DNA of 64,000 nucleotides, from the NCBI GenBank assembly GCA_950295325.1, contig OX485807.1, forward strand, positions 8,707,001 to 8,771,000, in the 5' to 3' direction. How positions within the stretch are numbered: position 1 is the stretch's first letter; each line of letters begins with the position of its first letter. The notes beneath the pieces are model-generated. The model saw nothing but the letters and a program-made list of their open reading frames with translations, searched no databases and was not told the origin of the DNA. Below are positions 23,601-35,687 of this stretch, piece by piece. This DNA is from Polytrichum commune (taxonomy: Eukaryota > Streptophyta > Polytrichopsida > Polytrichales > Polytrichaceae). The position numbers and the translations under genes were made by a program.

Positions 23601-26600
23601 TCTATTGTTGTATTAAGTACTCAAAAATAGAATATCAAGATGAGATTTTTAAAAATTATCATTAAAAGTACTGCCCAAAAGGTAATAACTAAATCTAGTT
23701 TTGGAAGTAGATTTCATGACCTTAAATATTTTGAGATTGAATTTTTGGTTTTCGTGTTCCTTGAATTCATTGTAAACTTGAGGGCAGCATTACAAAAATT
23801 TGTAGGAAAACGTTAATTAATGTAATTTTATCATGTTTTAAACAAATGTTAGATAATTACATGTTCAATATGTCTATTTTCCCACTACTTGCACCATCCT
23901 CTGAAATATGTACACTTTTCTTGGAAAACAATTTGGCAACATGAATTGCTTGGCTTTGTAGATCAATGTGTTTTTCAAATGTTTATGATTTTTTCCTTCA
24001 CAAAATTCAAAGTTAGTATATAGTTTTGAATCACTTTCACTTAAATTTATGCAAGGTAATAGAGTTGTGTACTTGACTATGCTTGCGCCTTGTGGCACAT
24101 GTATTTTGTGCATAATCGGAAAATATGAATTCAAATCTTCAGGCTATCTATGTGGTACCATACAAGCTATCTTGAGCTTCCCCCCCCCCCCCCCGACCCT
24201 GAGATGTTTGCTATTTGGATCACCATATCCTTTGTAAAAATGAAGTGTCTTTGAATATAGCTATTCTACTCATTGATGTATCTGTTGAATCTTGAAAGTG
24301 TGCTCTGGCATGTTTGGATCAATAATCAAATTCACGGCACAATGAACTAGTGGGAAATATTAAATCATTGTTGGTGGACTTATGATTCATTCTAAATATA
24401 CAAAATCTTCATGACCAAAAAGTGGAGTACACATACAAATCAAAGAGTACATAATAATCTCATGAATGCATACGGCAATTTGAAATCATAATACGTTATT
24501 TATTTGTACAAAACTAAGTGAAACACCCTACCTCTCCCATGTGTAAACTTTGTAAGCCAACTCCTCATAAAGTACCCTTTTGTACACCCATGTGATACCA
24601 TGTAGGATACATTGAGTGCCCCCCACCCACCCGAGGAGTGAAACTAAACCTCACCAATGATTTATTTAGTTCCTTGAAAATGACCTCGATATTTTGACGG
24701 TTTTATAGCTGACTCATATTGGGTTTTGATGTTCATATCCATTAATCTTCTACCTCATTAACTTTGGGAGCTTCACCTATCATTTTAGGTGCCTACCCTT
24801 ATGCCAAACTATCACGTCTTGGGTTGGGACTAGTGCTGAACTTGGATCGGTACCATACATTATATTCTTGGAAACCGGTAGGATACATGAGTTTGAGGAT
24901 GTTTTTGTTGTTCAATACTATTCATATCTATATGCCATGCAAGAACCTTCATACCTAAATAAAATCACCCTAATAACAATGTGATTTCAAATGATGTTGA
25001 CCCAAACAATAACTCACGTATACAAAGATTTCCTCACCATGACATGCCCACCAAAAATCAAGACTTCACTATTACTCATGTTGATTATTGATACCATGCA
25101 TTCACTACGCAGACGAGCATTGCCGCTGCCCTTCTCCAGACAACTGCCCCGTCTCTCAAGAATTGCGTCTCACATTTCGTGAGCATTGTCTTCACATTGT
25201 CTTCCTCAATGTGAGTGTGGGAATCAGATGCAAGGAATTCATGGTAGGCTAGCTCTACCAAGTAGCCATACTCGACAAGGGAATAAAATCGACTTTTCGT
25301 GGATTAGAATGTCCCAGAGGGGTCCTTCCACACGTTTGAGGAAGTGTTAATTTAAGGTGCAATGTTCAAGCCCTATTTCGTAGAGCCCACATATTACAGC
25401 TTAAGCAGGAGAGCTGAGCCAGGTTTTGCTTGATCCCTACTACTGAAAAGTAATTTCCCTGCAATTTAAGGAAAGGGATCAACTTTCTAGCAATGCATTA
25501 GGTCTCATGTACTAAAGAAAAGAAAGTGTACCCCTTTCCAGTCAAAGCTAGGAAGATGCAGTCAATTTTACCTGCAATGCGTGATATACATTGCATTTGA
25601 TGCAACCCCGAAGTTCAATCCTGAAGTGTTCAAGAAAGACTACACTAATTATGCATACAACACTGGCGCAGCGTAGATTCACCAAGTGTTGGCTCATAGA
25701 AGTAGCTCGATAAATTATGCAATTTGTCTGAAGAGGTGGTGGTTGTTCTTCTTCTGTTAGACATCCTATGTTGTCTCTGCATCCGACATGTGAAAGAAAC
25801 CCTTCATAGGCAATCCTAAGAGGATTATTAAAAAGAGCTCAACAGATCTGATATAGAAAGGTACCCGGATGCTAGGAAACCCTTTGGAAGAAGCCAGCCT
25901 TCTCGTAATAGCAAGAGCTGTTCATAGAGATTAAGAGAATTGTATGATATCTTTTTGGCGTAGATAATTACAGAGCCTCAATAGTCCCAAGATCTGAATT
26001 TTGAATACTGGCTTGTTGAGCTACTGCCAAGTCATACATGACTGACTCCACCTTGTAGTGGTTTGCAACAGGATCCCAGGAATATTGAAAGGCTGCGCCT
26101 TTCCATCCGTTTGACATTGTGCGAAGAATACAAGCCATCCTTAGAATCTTTCCTCCTCGCTGAGTTCCTAAAAAGCATTGAGCAAGGGGTTCCTCTTAAT
26201 GCATAACTTTGCATGAAGGCACTATGTCTAAAATGCTCAACAACTCTCTTTCATGCCAGCTACTGTGCTTTATGATGTCTGTCCTTTGTAATGTCCTTGG
26301 GAGTGGCATGAGATTGGATAAATGTGGGGTCAGACTGAGCTTCAACACAAATTTTGAACTGTAGTGGTGAGGTCATGTGGGGGGTTGGCTGGAAGAGGGT
26401 CCGTGCAAGGGCTACACAGGATAATGGCCATTGTTGAACAAGCACGGCGGTCGAAACCTAAACAGCCCGCATTTGCAATTGTTCTCTTTGATCAGCACTT
26501 TCTTCATGGGGATTACAACTCAGCTCTTGCCACTTGCAGGGATGTGGAAAAAACCTTCAAGTTGCCTCCATTCCCATCAAATGCCTTCAAAATGCTTCAT

Positions 26601-28241
26601 AGCCAGGATCTATTTGGGGAAACTGCACACTGAGGATTGTTTGTTTCCTTTAACTCGTAGGTTGACGTCTTTTATGGGTGAACTGAACATGGAACCCATG
26701 TATCCTTCAATTCAATGCTTCCTGGTAGGAAGGAGAAGGGCTTGCTTTCTCCCCTTTATGGCCTGGAGATATTGGCCACCTGCTCTCTTTTGCCAGATTA
26801 TTGTGCATTTACAGGTCTTCCTCCCACAGACTTCACTAAATGTCCTTTATTCCTAGAATTCACAGTGCTACTGAAGGTCCGTTCCTCTTTAGATGGAATC
26901 ACCTGTTAGTTTCCATACAGTCACCACGAATTCGTTTGAGGGGGTTGTGTTAATTTCCTACATCCTCGAATTTGGAGTCCATGTGCACAAGTTTGTAACA
27001 GGTATAAAGGAGGACAACTCAAAACAGTGTCTGCAAACATGGGATTTTCTTTTCAATGACTCTGGTCTTCGGACCTAGTCCCTTCTGATCTGGCATTGTG
27101 TTTATTGGCCTGTTCAAGGCTGCTAGGTGAAATACTTTGCAGATGATAGGGTCAAGTGGTTGATGGATGTGAGTGGAGAATGATGTTATCCATAAGGTGT
27201 CTGGGCTTTATGTGGTCACTCCTAAATCGAACACCTATATCAGCGTGGTACATGCATGGCAAGGTTTGTATTTAAAAATAGACACTACATAGATACTTCA
27301 AGGTACTAAGATGTGATTGCACTTTGAGCTCAAAAATAGACACCATTCTAAACTCAATAGATAGCACAATTGGAAGGGTTTTATATGATTGTTTGAAGAG
27401 AAAGAGAATCTTCACTTTGAACTCTTAAAACTCTTACTTCTGAACTCTGATTCTGAAACTTGAAATAATATTTTGCGTGATTCACAATTGCTGCCTGGTT
27501 GTGCCTGAGCTCATTTAACAGTCACAATTGCCCGTGGAATTGCAAATGCTTACAATAGGGCCACATACGTTACATGCTATTCCTCCTGAGCTTTGGTCAA
27601 TAAAGGTGTTTGTTGTTCCAATCGAACTATCATAGTCTAATAGCCTGATGTCTTCTTTCCAGCACAGCATTGAACTTTGAACTTCCCATGACGGGCAGTG
27701 TCACTCGGCACAATCAAATGATCTGTGACAATCACCAGTCTTCTTGAAGAAAACATGTGTTCCCTCTGATTCGTCTCTGGCACTGTGGCAAGTTGTCTAA
27801 GTGACATTTATACAGCCAAGTGACTTGAAAGTGGTGCATTTGCAAGTGCTCGTCAAGCCTCCTGATTTTTGATAAGCTAGTAGTTCAAATTGTGTAGAGG
27901 TTATTGATCTAATAGTGTGATGGCTTTGTTTTTCATGTTCTCTGGAAGCAACATAAATTTAAATCGTTTTTGGTCTGAGCGTGTCCGCCATTTGCATTAT
28001 CAAGTGTGGGTTTCCATTGAACTTGTGCGGTGTTATGATATCTCACAAATCTTGATGTTTGAACCCAATATAAGGTTCTTTTGTGATGTGCTTATTACTC
28101 TTGGATTTGTCTCATATTTGATGGGATTCATCGAGAAGGGTTATATAGTGGGGCACATATTGCAATGGAGCATGGGAATTCCGTTGCACCTACGTCTGCA
28201 TAGAGCTCAGGCTGGGTGGTTACCCATTCCAGAAGTTCAGA
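17651..28241. other. Long gene-poor region
   Basis: I found no supportable gene in these 10.6 kb. Small ORFs show no recognisable motifs and no consistent codon pattern. Features seen are an interspersed-repeat copy at about 21360-21670, a poly-C tract at 24180-24194, and GC-richer islands near 20.8, 22.7 and 26.4-26.9 kb that could be untranslated exons or promoter regions. The last few kilobases may contain upstream exons of the AP2-like gene, but I could not identify any. Confidence 0.45.
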
Positions 28242-29311
28242 GAGGTTGCTTCTTCACATTGTAATCCATTTCTAGATTCACCTAGATCAATTGGTGTTTA
28301 CCTCCGCCCTTCCAAGCATGAAGCCGGGAAACCATATTGGGAGCCACGAGTCAACGTGAAATCACTGGGTCGGAAACATGCCAGGCTCCGTCTTTGTGGC
28401 TTGGGCACTCCAGTGGAGGCGGCTCTCTGTCGCGATGTTGCCGTGAAATGCCTTGGCATAAAGGCACGTGGATTGAATGCAGATGAAAGCGTTTACGCCT
28501 CCTTTAAACCAATTTCAGATGATCTGCCTCACGAGGAGATAGTTGATTTGGTTGCCAAACGCGCAGAAGATGTCGATTCGCAAGCCTTCAAGACCTCATT
28601 GACAGACAAGCACCCTTAGTTCAAGAGAAGCGACACCGATCGCAGGCTCTCAAAAGCGCTCTTGGTGCCACACAAACACTTGATGCACAGCTCCAGGAAC
28701 CGAACGCGAATGACGGTGATCCACGACCAGAAGAACCTTCAAATGGTTGTTCTGGGCAGACAGAGCACCCTGAATTGGAGTCTCTCAGAAGGGCACATGG
28801 ACTCCTTCAGGAACCAAGTGATGGTCCAGCACCAGAATTTGTAAATGGCAACCGTGAGGGATACCTACCAGGAACTACTGCTTTCAATGGAGAAATCTTT
28901 GACGACCTAGGTAACTTGCAAGCACTCCCAAATCTCAGCCCTGAGCAGATGGATGGACTTGAATTAAACATGTGCGTTCAAGGATCTATGGCCCAGCAGG
29001 ATGGCACCAGTGCTGGACAATGTCAAGGTTCTTGGCAGCCAACCTGCGCTGGGAATGTAGGTTCCGACGAGCTGGTGGGTGAGGAGCCTGACGAATCAAT
29101 GGTACAAGAAGGATGTCTTGGCTTTGGCAACGACGGCTTGATTCCAGAGATCCCTACGTCTACGAACTCACCTGCCATTCAACTGGAGAGCATGGGATTC
29201 TTGATCAAGGCACTTATCAACAATCAAGCGCACTCTCTGACAACCCCCGTCATCGATGCTATGGGGTCATTGCTAGCTTTTACTGAGTCCCAAAATTGGA
29301 CTATACTGTAA
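28242..29311 (+). pseudogene. AP2/ERF-like transcription factor gene, reading frame broken
   Basis: Frame 1 (28242-28619) reads SIGVYLRPSKHEAGKPYWEP, RKHARLRL, GLGTPVEAALCRDVAVKCLG, IKARGLNADESVYASF. This follows the AP2 pattern of GVR..W...R....LGT...EAA.A.D.AA....G..A.LN. It ends at TAG 28617. The downstream text continues in another frame from about 28595 to TAA at 29309-29311, giving an acidic, glutamine- and proline-containing tail (for example LSPEQMDGLELNM) of the kind found in activation regions. The switch implies either a one-base indel or an intron I failed to see; no good GT-AG pair is evident. The AP2 match is partial (Arg-rich first strand weakly conserved), so a divergent or decayed member is likely. 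The upstream start was not found. Confidence 0.5.
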
Positions 29312-29320
29312 TAGATGTTA

Positions 29321-29837
29321 GGGCATCTGTAGTGGATCTAGGTAAAGCTCACTGCAAACCAAAACCTATCTTTTGACTGACCTAAAATTAGAAACTGAAA
29401 TTACCATCATTAGAAGCACACCTAAATAAACGTGAGATATTTCTCAAGAAAAAAGAATTGTAAAAATTTGACGTAGGTGAAATCCCTCATTGAAAACACC
29501 ACATTTTCAAAATTTAGAGGGAGTACACCAAATCTTGCTTTAAAATGGAAAGATCCTCCCACACTCCCTCCAAATTTTTGACATTTAGAGGGAGTGTGGG
29601 AGGATCTTTCCATTTTTAAGCAAGATTTGGTGCACTCCCTCTAAATTTTGAAAATGTGGTGTTTTCAATGAGGGATTTCACCTACGTCAAATTTTTACAA
29701 TTCTTTTTTCTTGAGAAATATCTCACGTTTATTTAGGTGTGCTTCTAATGATGGTAATTTCAGTTTCTAATTTTAGGTCAGTCAAAAGATAGGTTTTGGT
29801 TTGCAGTGAGCTTTACCTAGATCCACTACAGATGCCC
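29321..29837. mobile_element. Tourist/PIF-Harbinger-type MITE, near-perfect 517-bp palindrome
   Basis: Two arms of about 250 bp are almost exact reverse complements around a centre near 29579. The ends are GGGCATCTGTAGTGGATCT and its complement, and the flanks carry the 3-bp duplication TTA (29318-29320 and 29838-29840). A TTA duplication and GGGCATCT-type ends fit PIF/Harbinger MITEs. The element begins 9 bp after the AP2-like stop codon. A transcript would fold into a very long hairpin. Confidence 0.88.
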
Positions 29838-29840
29838 TTA

Positions 29841-32070
29841 TGACCACAAGTGTGAAAGTGTCATCCGCATACAGATGTCCGGTTCTGTCGAAGATTTCAA
29901 CTACTCATCGGCCATGGGAAGTACGACCACTCTAGGCTTCATGCATCAGCAACACTCAGACAATCAGATACATTTTGATCAGTTGGAGCCAGATTTATGA
30001 CCGATACCGAGCAGGGTGTACCCAAGTTCTCACTAGGCAAGTGATGTGACTCAGGATTACAAATGTGTTTTGGTCAGATCTTGTTTGTGATAAATTTTGC
30101 AAAGTCAAATGTACATCTAGAGGTTCTGGGGACCATATAATCTATAGATTGCTTTGAAAGGAGCAGGAACGGCTTGATTTGTTAGAAAGCAGACTAAGGT
30201 ATGTCGATTGCAGGCACTTCCAGCTCCACATACAATTTCGGTTGATGGATTGGAATTTGGAACAGGAGTTGTCTTGTACAGTCAACAATTGTGATCACAA
30301 AGGTTGTCATTTCAAGAATCAAGTTGAGATGCAGAAGTGCATATCAGTTCAATTACTAATCTCCTTCTTACTTATATAATCATGTGTTTCTAAATTGGTT
30401 TTGCACTCACAGCGACGCTGATGTGGAGTGGGTAAGTTAAGGGGTTCACCTTGTATTGAAACTTGGTGGTTTAGAAATTAATGCTAAGACTTTTTGCTTT
30501 GAAGTTCATATTTGTTGATTGCTATCTTGTCATATTTACAATTCTCTTGAGCTTTGTAATTGCACTGAGACAGTAAGGCGCATTTCATGTGCCAGCCAAG
30601 TCGGAAAAATTCACAAGATGTCAAAACTATTGACCCCCCTCCGGATGCAAATGTGCACTAAGTTTTTGGTCCAAAAAACGAGACTTGGTGGGTGGCACAA
30701 TTGTTGGGGGGAGTTAGGAGGGGACTTTGATAGTTTCTCCAGTCCGAAACCAAAAATTGACTTTCATTTTAGCAGAATAAAATATTTGATTTACACAAAC
30801 ATGTTGTTGTGGATCTCAACATTGTCATATTTTACATTAAAAATATTCACAATGACATATTTGTATCATTCAAACATGGCCTAAAATTTTCATAGTTTTG
30901 GGAATTTGATTTTTTTTTTTTTTCCATTTCTCTAGAATCTCAAGGGATAACTTCCAATGAATCTAACCATGCAACATTCAAAATACGTAAATGCAACGTT
31001 TACCATGGATGTTGATTTTTCCATTATCCAAGTTAGTTGAGACTTAATATGTCAGTTAAGACACCCAAGTTTGTACCAAACGTTTGTATCTTTAGAGGTG
31101 TCACTTTTCTTTTCCTTTCAAATTGATTCCACATTTGGAATAGGTTCCAACAATACAAGTACAGATGACAGGGATGAGAAAGAAATTGAGAAATATTCAA
31201 GAGGAGTTGCTTCATAAGACATCTTTAGATTTTGTCACACCCAATCAAATGAAGGAAAGAAGCTCAACTATAAGTTTACACTTAAGCTTTTAAATGGAAA
31301 GAACATTTTCACAAATAGAGGAAAATGAGGGGGAACCATTGCTTCGCATCTTGGAAGAGAAATCCAAGTTGCACACTCATTACCCAACCTAGATGCCTAA
31401 TTGAGAAAAATAAATAAATAAATAACACATGATACCACAACAAAAACAAAAACAAAAAAGGAGTTTGCTTTTCTAAAACCAACAAAATTCTTGATGAAAG
31501 TGGCACATACATCAACACTCAACCAAAACTCAAAGGGGCATGAACAACCTAAAAGGAAAAAGTTATAACAACCTGGTATTGCTCACTCGATACGTTGATC
31601 TTGTGCATGACACTGTGCAAGAATGCAACATCAAATGATGTGAATGAGAAAATCCATCAATTCCATGCCAAATTACATCGCCATGGCCATGCTCCTCTTA
31701 GATTAGATTCTTAACCGATATCAGTCCACCTATTAAGTATAAACATTAAGCCACCTCCGTGCCCCCCAACCTTGTGCAAGTATGGGTAGGAATTTGTGGA
31801 TGAGCATTGCTTGTCAATGATCTCACACTGATTTTCCCTTTTCTTCTTTTTCTCTCTTTCGCCATGGCCAGGCTTAGGCATCACTATGCTTCAACCTTTT
31901 TAGGTTCCAATGCGCAACAACCATCAATAAACTACAAATATCCAAATAATTGAGTGTAGGACATGTCCACATGTATTACACAAGTCTCTAGTTTGAGACC
32001 CTTTGCCCAAGCCATGTTAATAGAGTAGATATATAAAGAATGATGTGTCACCTCACTATGCTCAATACGA
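29841..32070. other. Intergenic DNA, nothing recognised
   Basis: Only short unsupported ORFs and homopolymer runs are present, including T runs near 30910. An (AAAT)n stretch lies at about 31409-31425. Confidence 0.5.
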
Positions 32071-32294
32071 TATTTAGTGTCACTTACTATTTGAAAGTAC
32101 ATAGTGCTATATCTTTGCTACTATATCTTTTCACTATGAATATAGTTGTAAGACTCATTTTCTTACCAAATATAGATGTTATTGTTCTTATTATGATTCC
32201 AAACAACCAACTTGAATTTTTTTTTCAAAAAATGAGATATCCAATAAATAGTGCTAGCATTGCATAATTTCAAATAGTAAGTGACAGTAAATAC
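32071..32294. repeat. Small inverted-repeat element (MITE-like)
   Basis: The left arm, TATTTAGTGTCACTTACTAT with its extension TTGAAA, is matched in reverse complement by TTTCAAATAGTAAGTGACAG plus TAAATA at 32269-32294. The arms are about 26 bp and the span is 224 bp. No clear target duplication was found. Confidence 0.6.
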
Positions 32295-32547
32295 TATATT
32301 TACTGAACTAAATCGAATTAATGTTTGGACGGGGGCAAACACATGAGCTATTCTCTTGCAAAAATTCTAAGCAACGCCAACTTAAGTAGAAATGCCTAAA
32401 CTCCGACTTGACATCATGATCAACAATGTATTGTAAAAGTATGATTTGAAGACCTGGTTTGGAGAATACATGCTTTACACCTTCGGTGTACTTAGATAGT
32501 GCATAATTAGGTTACAATGACATACAACCTAAATCACGAAACATGTT

Positions 32548-33144
32548 CACGGGTGAGGTTCTGAGTGCATTTTATAAACGACATGCAGAATAATATAAAG
32601 CAGATTAAATTCATTTGAACTGTGAATCATAAAGGAATTTCAAATAACAAAGGGTATATTAGAAGTTAACAATACCATGACAAGTAAAGTAGGTAGGTAT
32701 AAATGTGAGCCATTACATTTTAGTATGATTAATGCAAGGGTTGAATTTAGGAACTCAACATTTATGTTTAATATGATTTGTTTATAAGCATGTTGCATGT
32801 TGCGTTTGACGTACATGGAAAACATGTTGTTGTGTTCTGTAAAATGAGTCACCTTAAACACAAGTTTCTGGCAATGGCTTGTATGAAACCTTATATGTAT
32901 GGACAAGGATTTATGTAGTAACATGGATTACTTTTTATTAAGTACTCCAAAGAAATTTAGACTACAATAAATTGCATGGGCATGGAAAATATAAGTAATA
33001 ATAGAATGCTAACAAATAGATTGTTTTAGAGAATTAACTAAGTATAGGGAACCTTTAATTCATGCCTTGAAATAAATAGCCCCTAAACAAATACCCCTCC
33101 GTTGCATGTGATGCACAAATATCTTACAAAATACCCCAATTATG
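32548..33144. mobile_element. hAT-like MITE, copy B
   Basis: The segment aligns by eye with copy A: both begin CAC(A/G)GGT..., have (C)T(G)AGTGCATTTT near the start, and share ATCATAAAGGAATT-like and ATGTGAGCCATTA-like internal blocks plus a CC(C)CT...GCACAAA-type tail. It is flanked by an exact 8-bp duplication AACATGTT (32540-32547 and 33145-33152). The right terminus is diverged. Confidence 0.75.
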
Positions 33145-33594
33145 AACATGTTTGAACTAGCCTATTAGAACACCATAAGCAAGAAACTAAAACCATGTAC
33201 AATTAATTTCAAGATTTACAATTCTTCTCAATAAGGTATGAACTTAACTTACTATTATAGTCGCATTCCCCAAATGATGTTATCATACCAATTGGACCTA
33301 ACATTGTAAACCTCCGAGAATTTCCACAACCAATTATGCTTTTTAAAATACTTATTTTGTACAAATTCACAATGAATAATGGCATTCCAATTTGCATCTA
33401 ATATTAGGTTCTTTTCAATTTGTGGTAGTTTGAGGGATTCAATGCTCATCCAGTGTCAAAGCTTCCACTAAACAATAGATGCAACTTTTAAAAGTGGCAA
33501 ATACACTAGATTGAGGTATGTAGTACTCTCTAAATTGACGTCCTTTTTTTTTTATATAAAATGACTTTGAAATACATTAGTAAAGTGACAACAA

Positions 33595-33936
33595 TAACTA
33601 CACTAAATAGGATATTTAGGGTTTAATTATATTTAGTGTTGTTACCATCCTACCCTGCTCAAACACTAATTTTCAAATCTTTGACAATTAGTGTTAGACA
33701 TAATTGTGCCACTACCTACCTTGTTGCCACCTCTCTTATTATATTTTTTTTTCATATCTTTACTAACACTAAATTCAACACATGTAACTTCCACATATTA
33801 CCATAGTTGGTATTATAGTCGATATTTAGTATTTGAGTTTACATTTAATGTTACTTACTTTCATAGGGTTATTGATATTTAGTGTATGCGTTCGTATTTA
33901 GTGTATCAAACACTATATATCCTATTTAGTGTAGTT
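33595..33936. repeat. MITE-like inverted-repeat element
   Basis: AACTACACTAAATAGGATAT (33596-33615) is the exact reverse complement of the right end (33917-33936). Internal text repeats ATTTAGTGT several times. The span is about 340 bp and no coding capacity is seen. Confidence 0.7.
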
Positions 33937-34484
33937 GCATTACATGACAACAAGACAAACTCAATATCTTGAACATTTTCCTCCTCCCTATGCGCACGTG
34001 TAGTCACTAATGAAGACGATGCTTGAGGATACGGGTAACATGAAAGTGTGCCTTAAGGACATACCTCCATGTGCCGCACATTCTCGTCATGCAAAGAAAC
34101 TCAATTTTTGTTAATGGCAAACCTTTGGACATTATTTCATGATGTTTTGGATGAGCAATTCTATTTGGAGTTTGGGGGCCAACATATGAGTGAGATAAAT
34201 TGTTTTTATGTAACAACATGTAAGTTGGAATGTGGTGGTCATCACATTCATCCATTTTGTATGTTGCATGAGTGGATTTGCTGAAGTTTTTTGGTTGATT
34301 TTATTTATTGTTTATTTTTAATGTACTAACCATGATCCTTGTTTTTTTTAAGGAAAAATTTATATGCATTTTCATGTGGGGGGGGGGGGTCAAAATTTTG
34401 TCAATTAGACCCATTTAGAGGGTTTGGGCCATCACCTAGAAGTTTCATAGGCACATTCAGGGGTTGCAAATTAAGGGGTTGTAA

Positions 34485-35684
34485 GGGTGCGTTTCCACGT
34501 AGGCCACTCGCCCACTAGGTTCTAGTGGGAATATGGAGAAACTCGTGCAAATGTAGATGAAATATGGTGGGACATGGTTTGTATATGCCAACTAGCTACT
34601 TTCATCTTCTCAAATCCGGGCTCACCAACTAGCCTCCTCCTCCAAGTTACCAAGGATGAAGTTCTAGACTACACTCCTTTAGGTACTTGTAGGTTCAAAA
34701 GTGCTTTAGTGGGTGCATAGAAGTCTAGCAGCCCATGTCCGCGGCCCTCCGCATTCTATGGTAGAGGGGCCTATTCCCGATTAGGACCCCATCAACAATC
34801 TATAGGGTACCGGAATTTCGATCAGGTTGGGATTAAATTTCAATTGGGCTAGGACTGGATTTTGATTAGGCTAGAGCGTATAGTGCCATGACACATGTCT
34901 TGGTTTTGAGTGCGAAAGTGAGGAGAAATGAGCAATCAAAATGAGTGATTTGATTATGGCATACTCTATAAATTGGAATATGTTCATGCCAACTTTTGAC
35001 TTCAAAAATTCATAATAGTTTCAATTTAAGGAATAAAATTGTTGAAAATTTTGAATTCCTCCCGATTTCTATCTTCCTACTCGGGAAAAATCTACACCGC
35101 TAGGTTATACTTCTCCGAATTTTGTGTAGAATCTCTTAAGTGATCAACTATGGGTGCCTCTACTCTAATAGCCACCATAATGTGGTTGGTTGGTGGCTTG
35201 TGCTTATCTATAGTGAAGGTGCCTATACCCAATCAAAACCTCAATGGCAATCTATAGAGTATTGGAATTTTGATCGAGATAGGATTGAATTTTGAACAAA
35301 TTGGGATTGAAAATTGATTAGGCTGGAACCAATAGTGCCACGACATATGTCATGATTTTGAGTGCTAAAGTGAGGAGGAACAAGTGGTTAAAATTAGCGA
35401 TTATGGCAGACTCTAGACATTGGATTAAATATGCTCGGGCCAACTTTTGGCTTCAAAAATTCGCAGTGATTTCAATTTAAGAAATAAAATTACTAAAAAT
35501 TTAGCAATCTTGTTGATTTCTATCTTCCTATACGGGAAAATACTGCACCGCCTTATACTTCTCCAGATTTGGCGCAAAATCTCTTAAGTGATAAGTTATG
35601 AGCACGTCTGCTCTACATGAGAAAACCTCCAACCCACTACGATCTAGAATCTAGTGGGTGAACGGCCTACATGAAAACTAACCC
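34485..35684. mobile_element. Harbinger-type non-autonomous element with internal tandem duplication
   Basis: The left end GGGTGCGTTTCCACGTAGGCC and the complemented right end GGGTTAGTTTTCATGTAGGCC are imperfect inverted repeats. They are flanked by the 3-bp duplication TAA (34482-34484, 35685-35687). Inside lie two direct repeats of about 400 bp (about 34790-35160 and 35240-35615). Each has GGAATTTNGATC, a GTGCCA(C/T)GACA(C/T) block, CTTCAAAAATTC and a TATACTTCTCC(G/A)(G/A)AT block. No transposase ORF is visible. Confidence 0.78.
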
Positions 35685-35687
35685 TAA

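Noticed and set aside
24180-24194. Poly-C tract, and poly-G tracts near 34380, 44250, 51413, 57945 and 59513
   Set aside because: Considered as structural signals (G-quadruplex or assembly gap edges), but they are simple homopolymers with no associated feature.
26364-27078. Overlapping ORFs (89, 141, 64, 61 codons) considered as AP2-gene upstream exons
   Set aside because: The frames overlap one another, none shows family motifs, and no consistent splice phases to 28242 could be made.
27917-28264. 115-codon ORF immediately upstream of the AP2-like frame
   Set aside because: It is in a different frame and has no domain; the overlap with the AP2-like start suggests chance.
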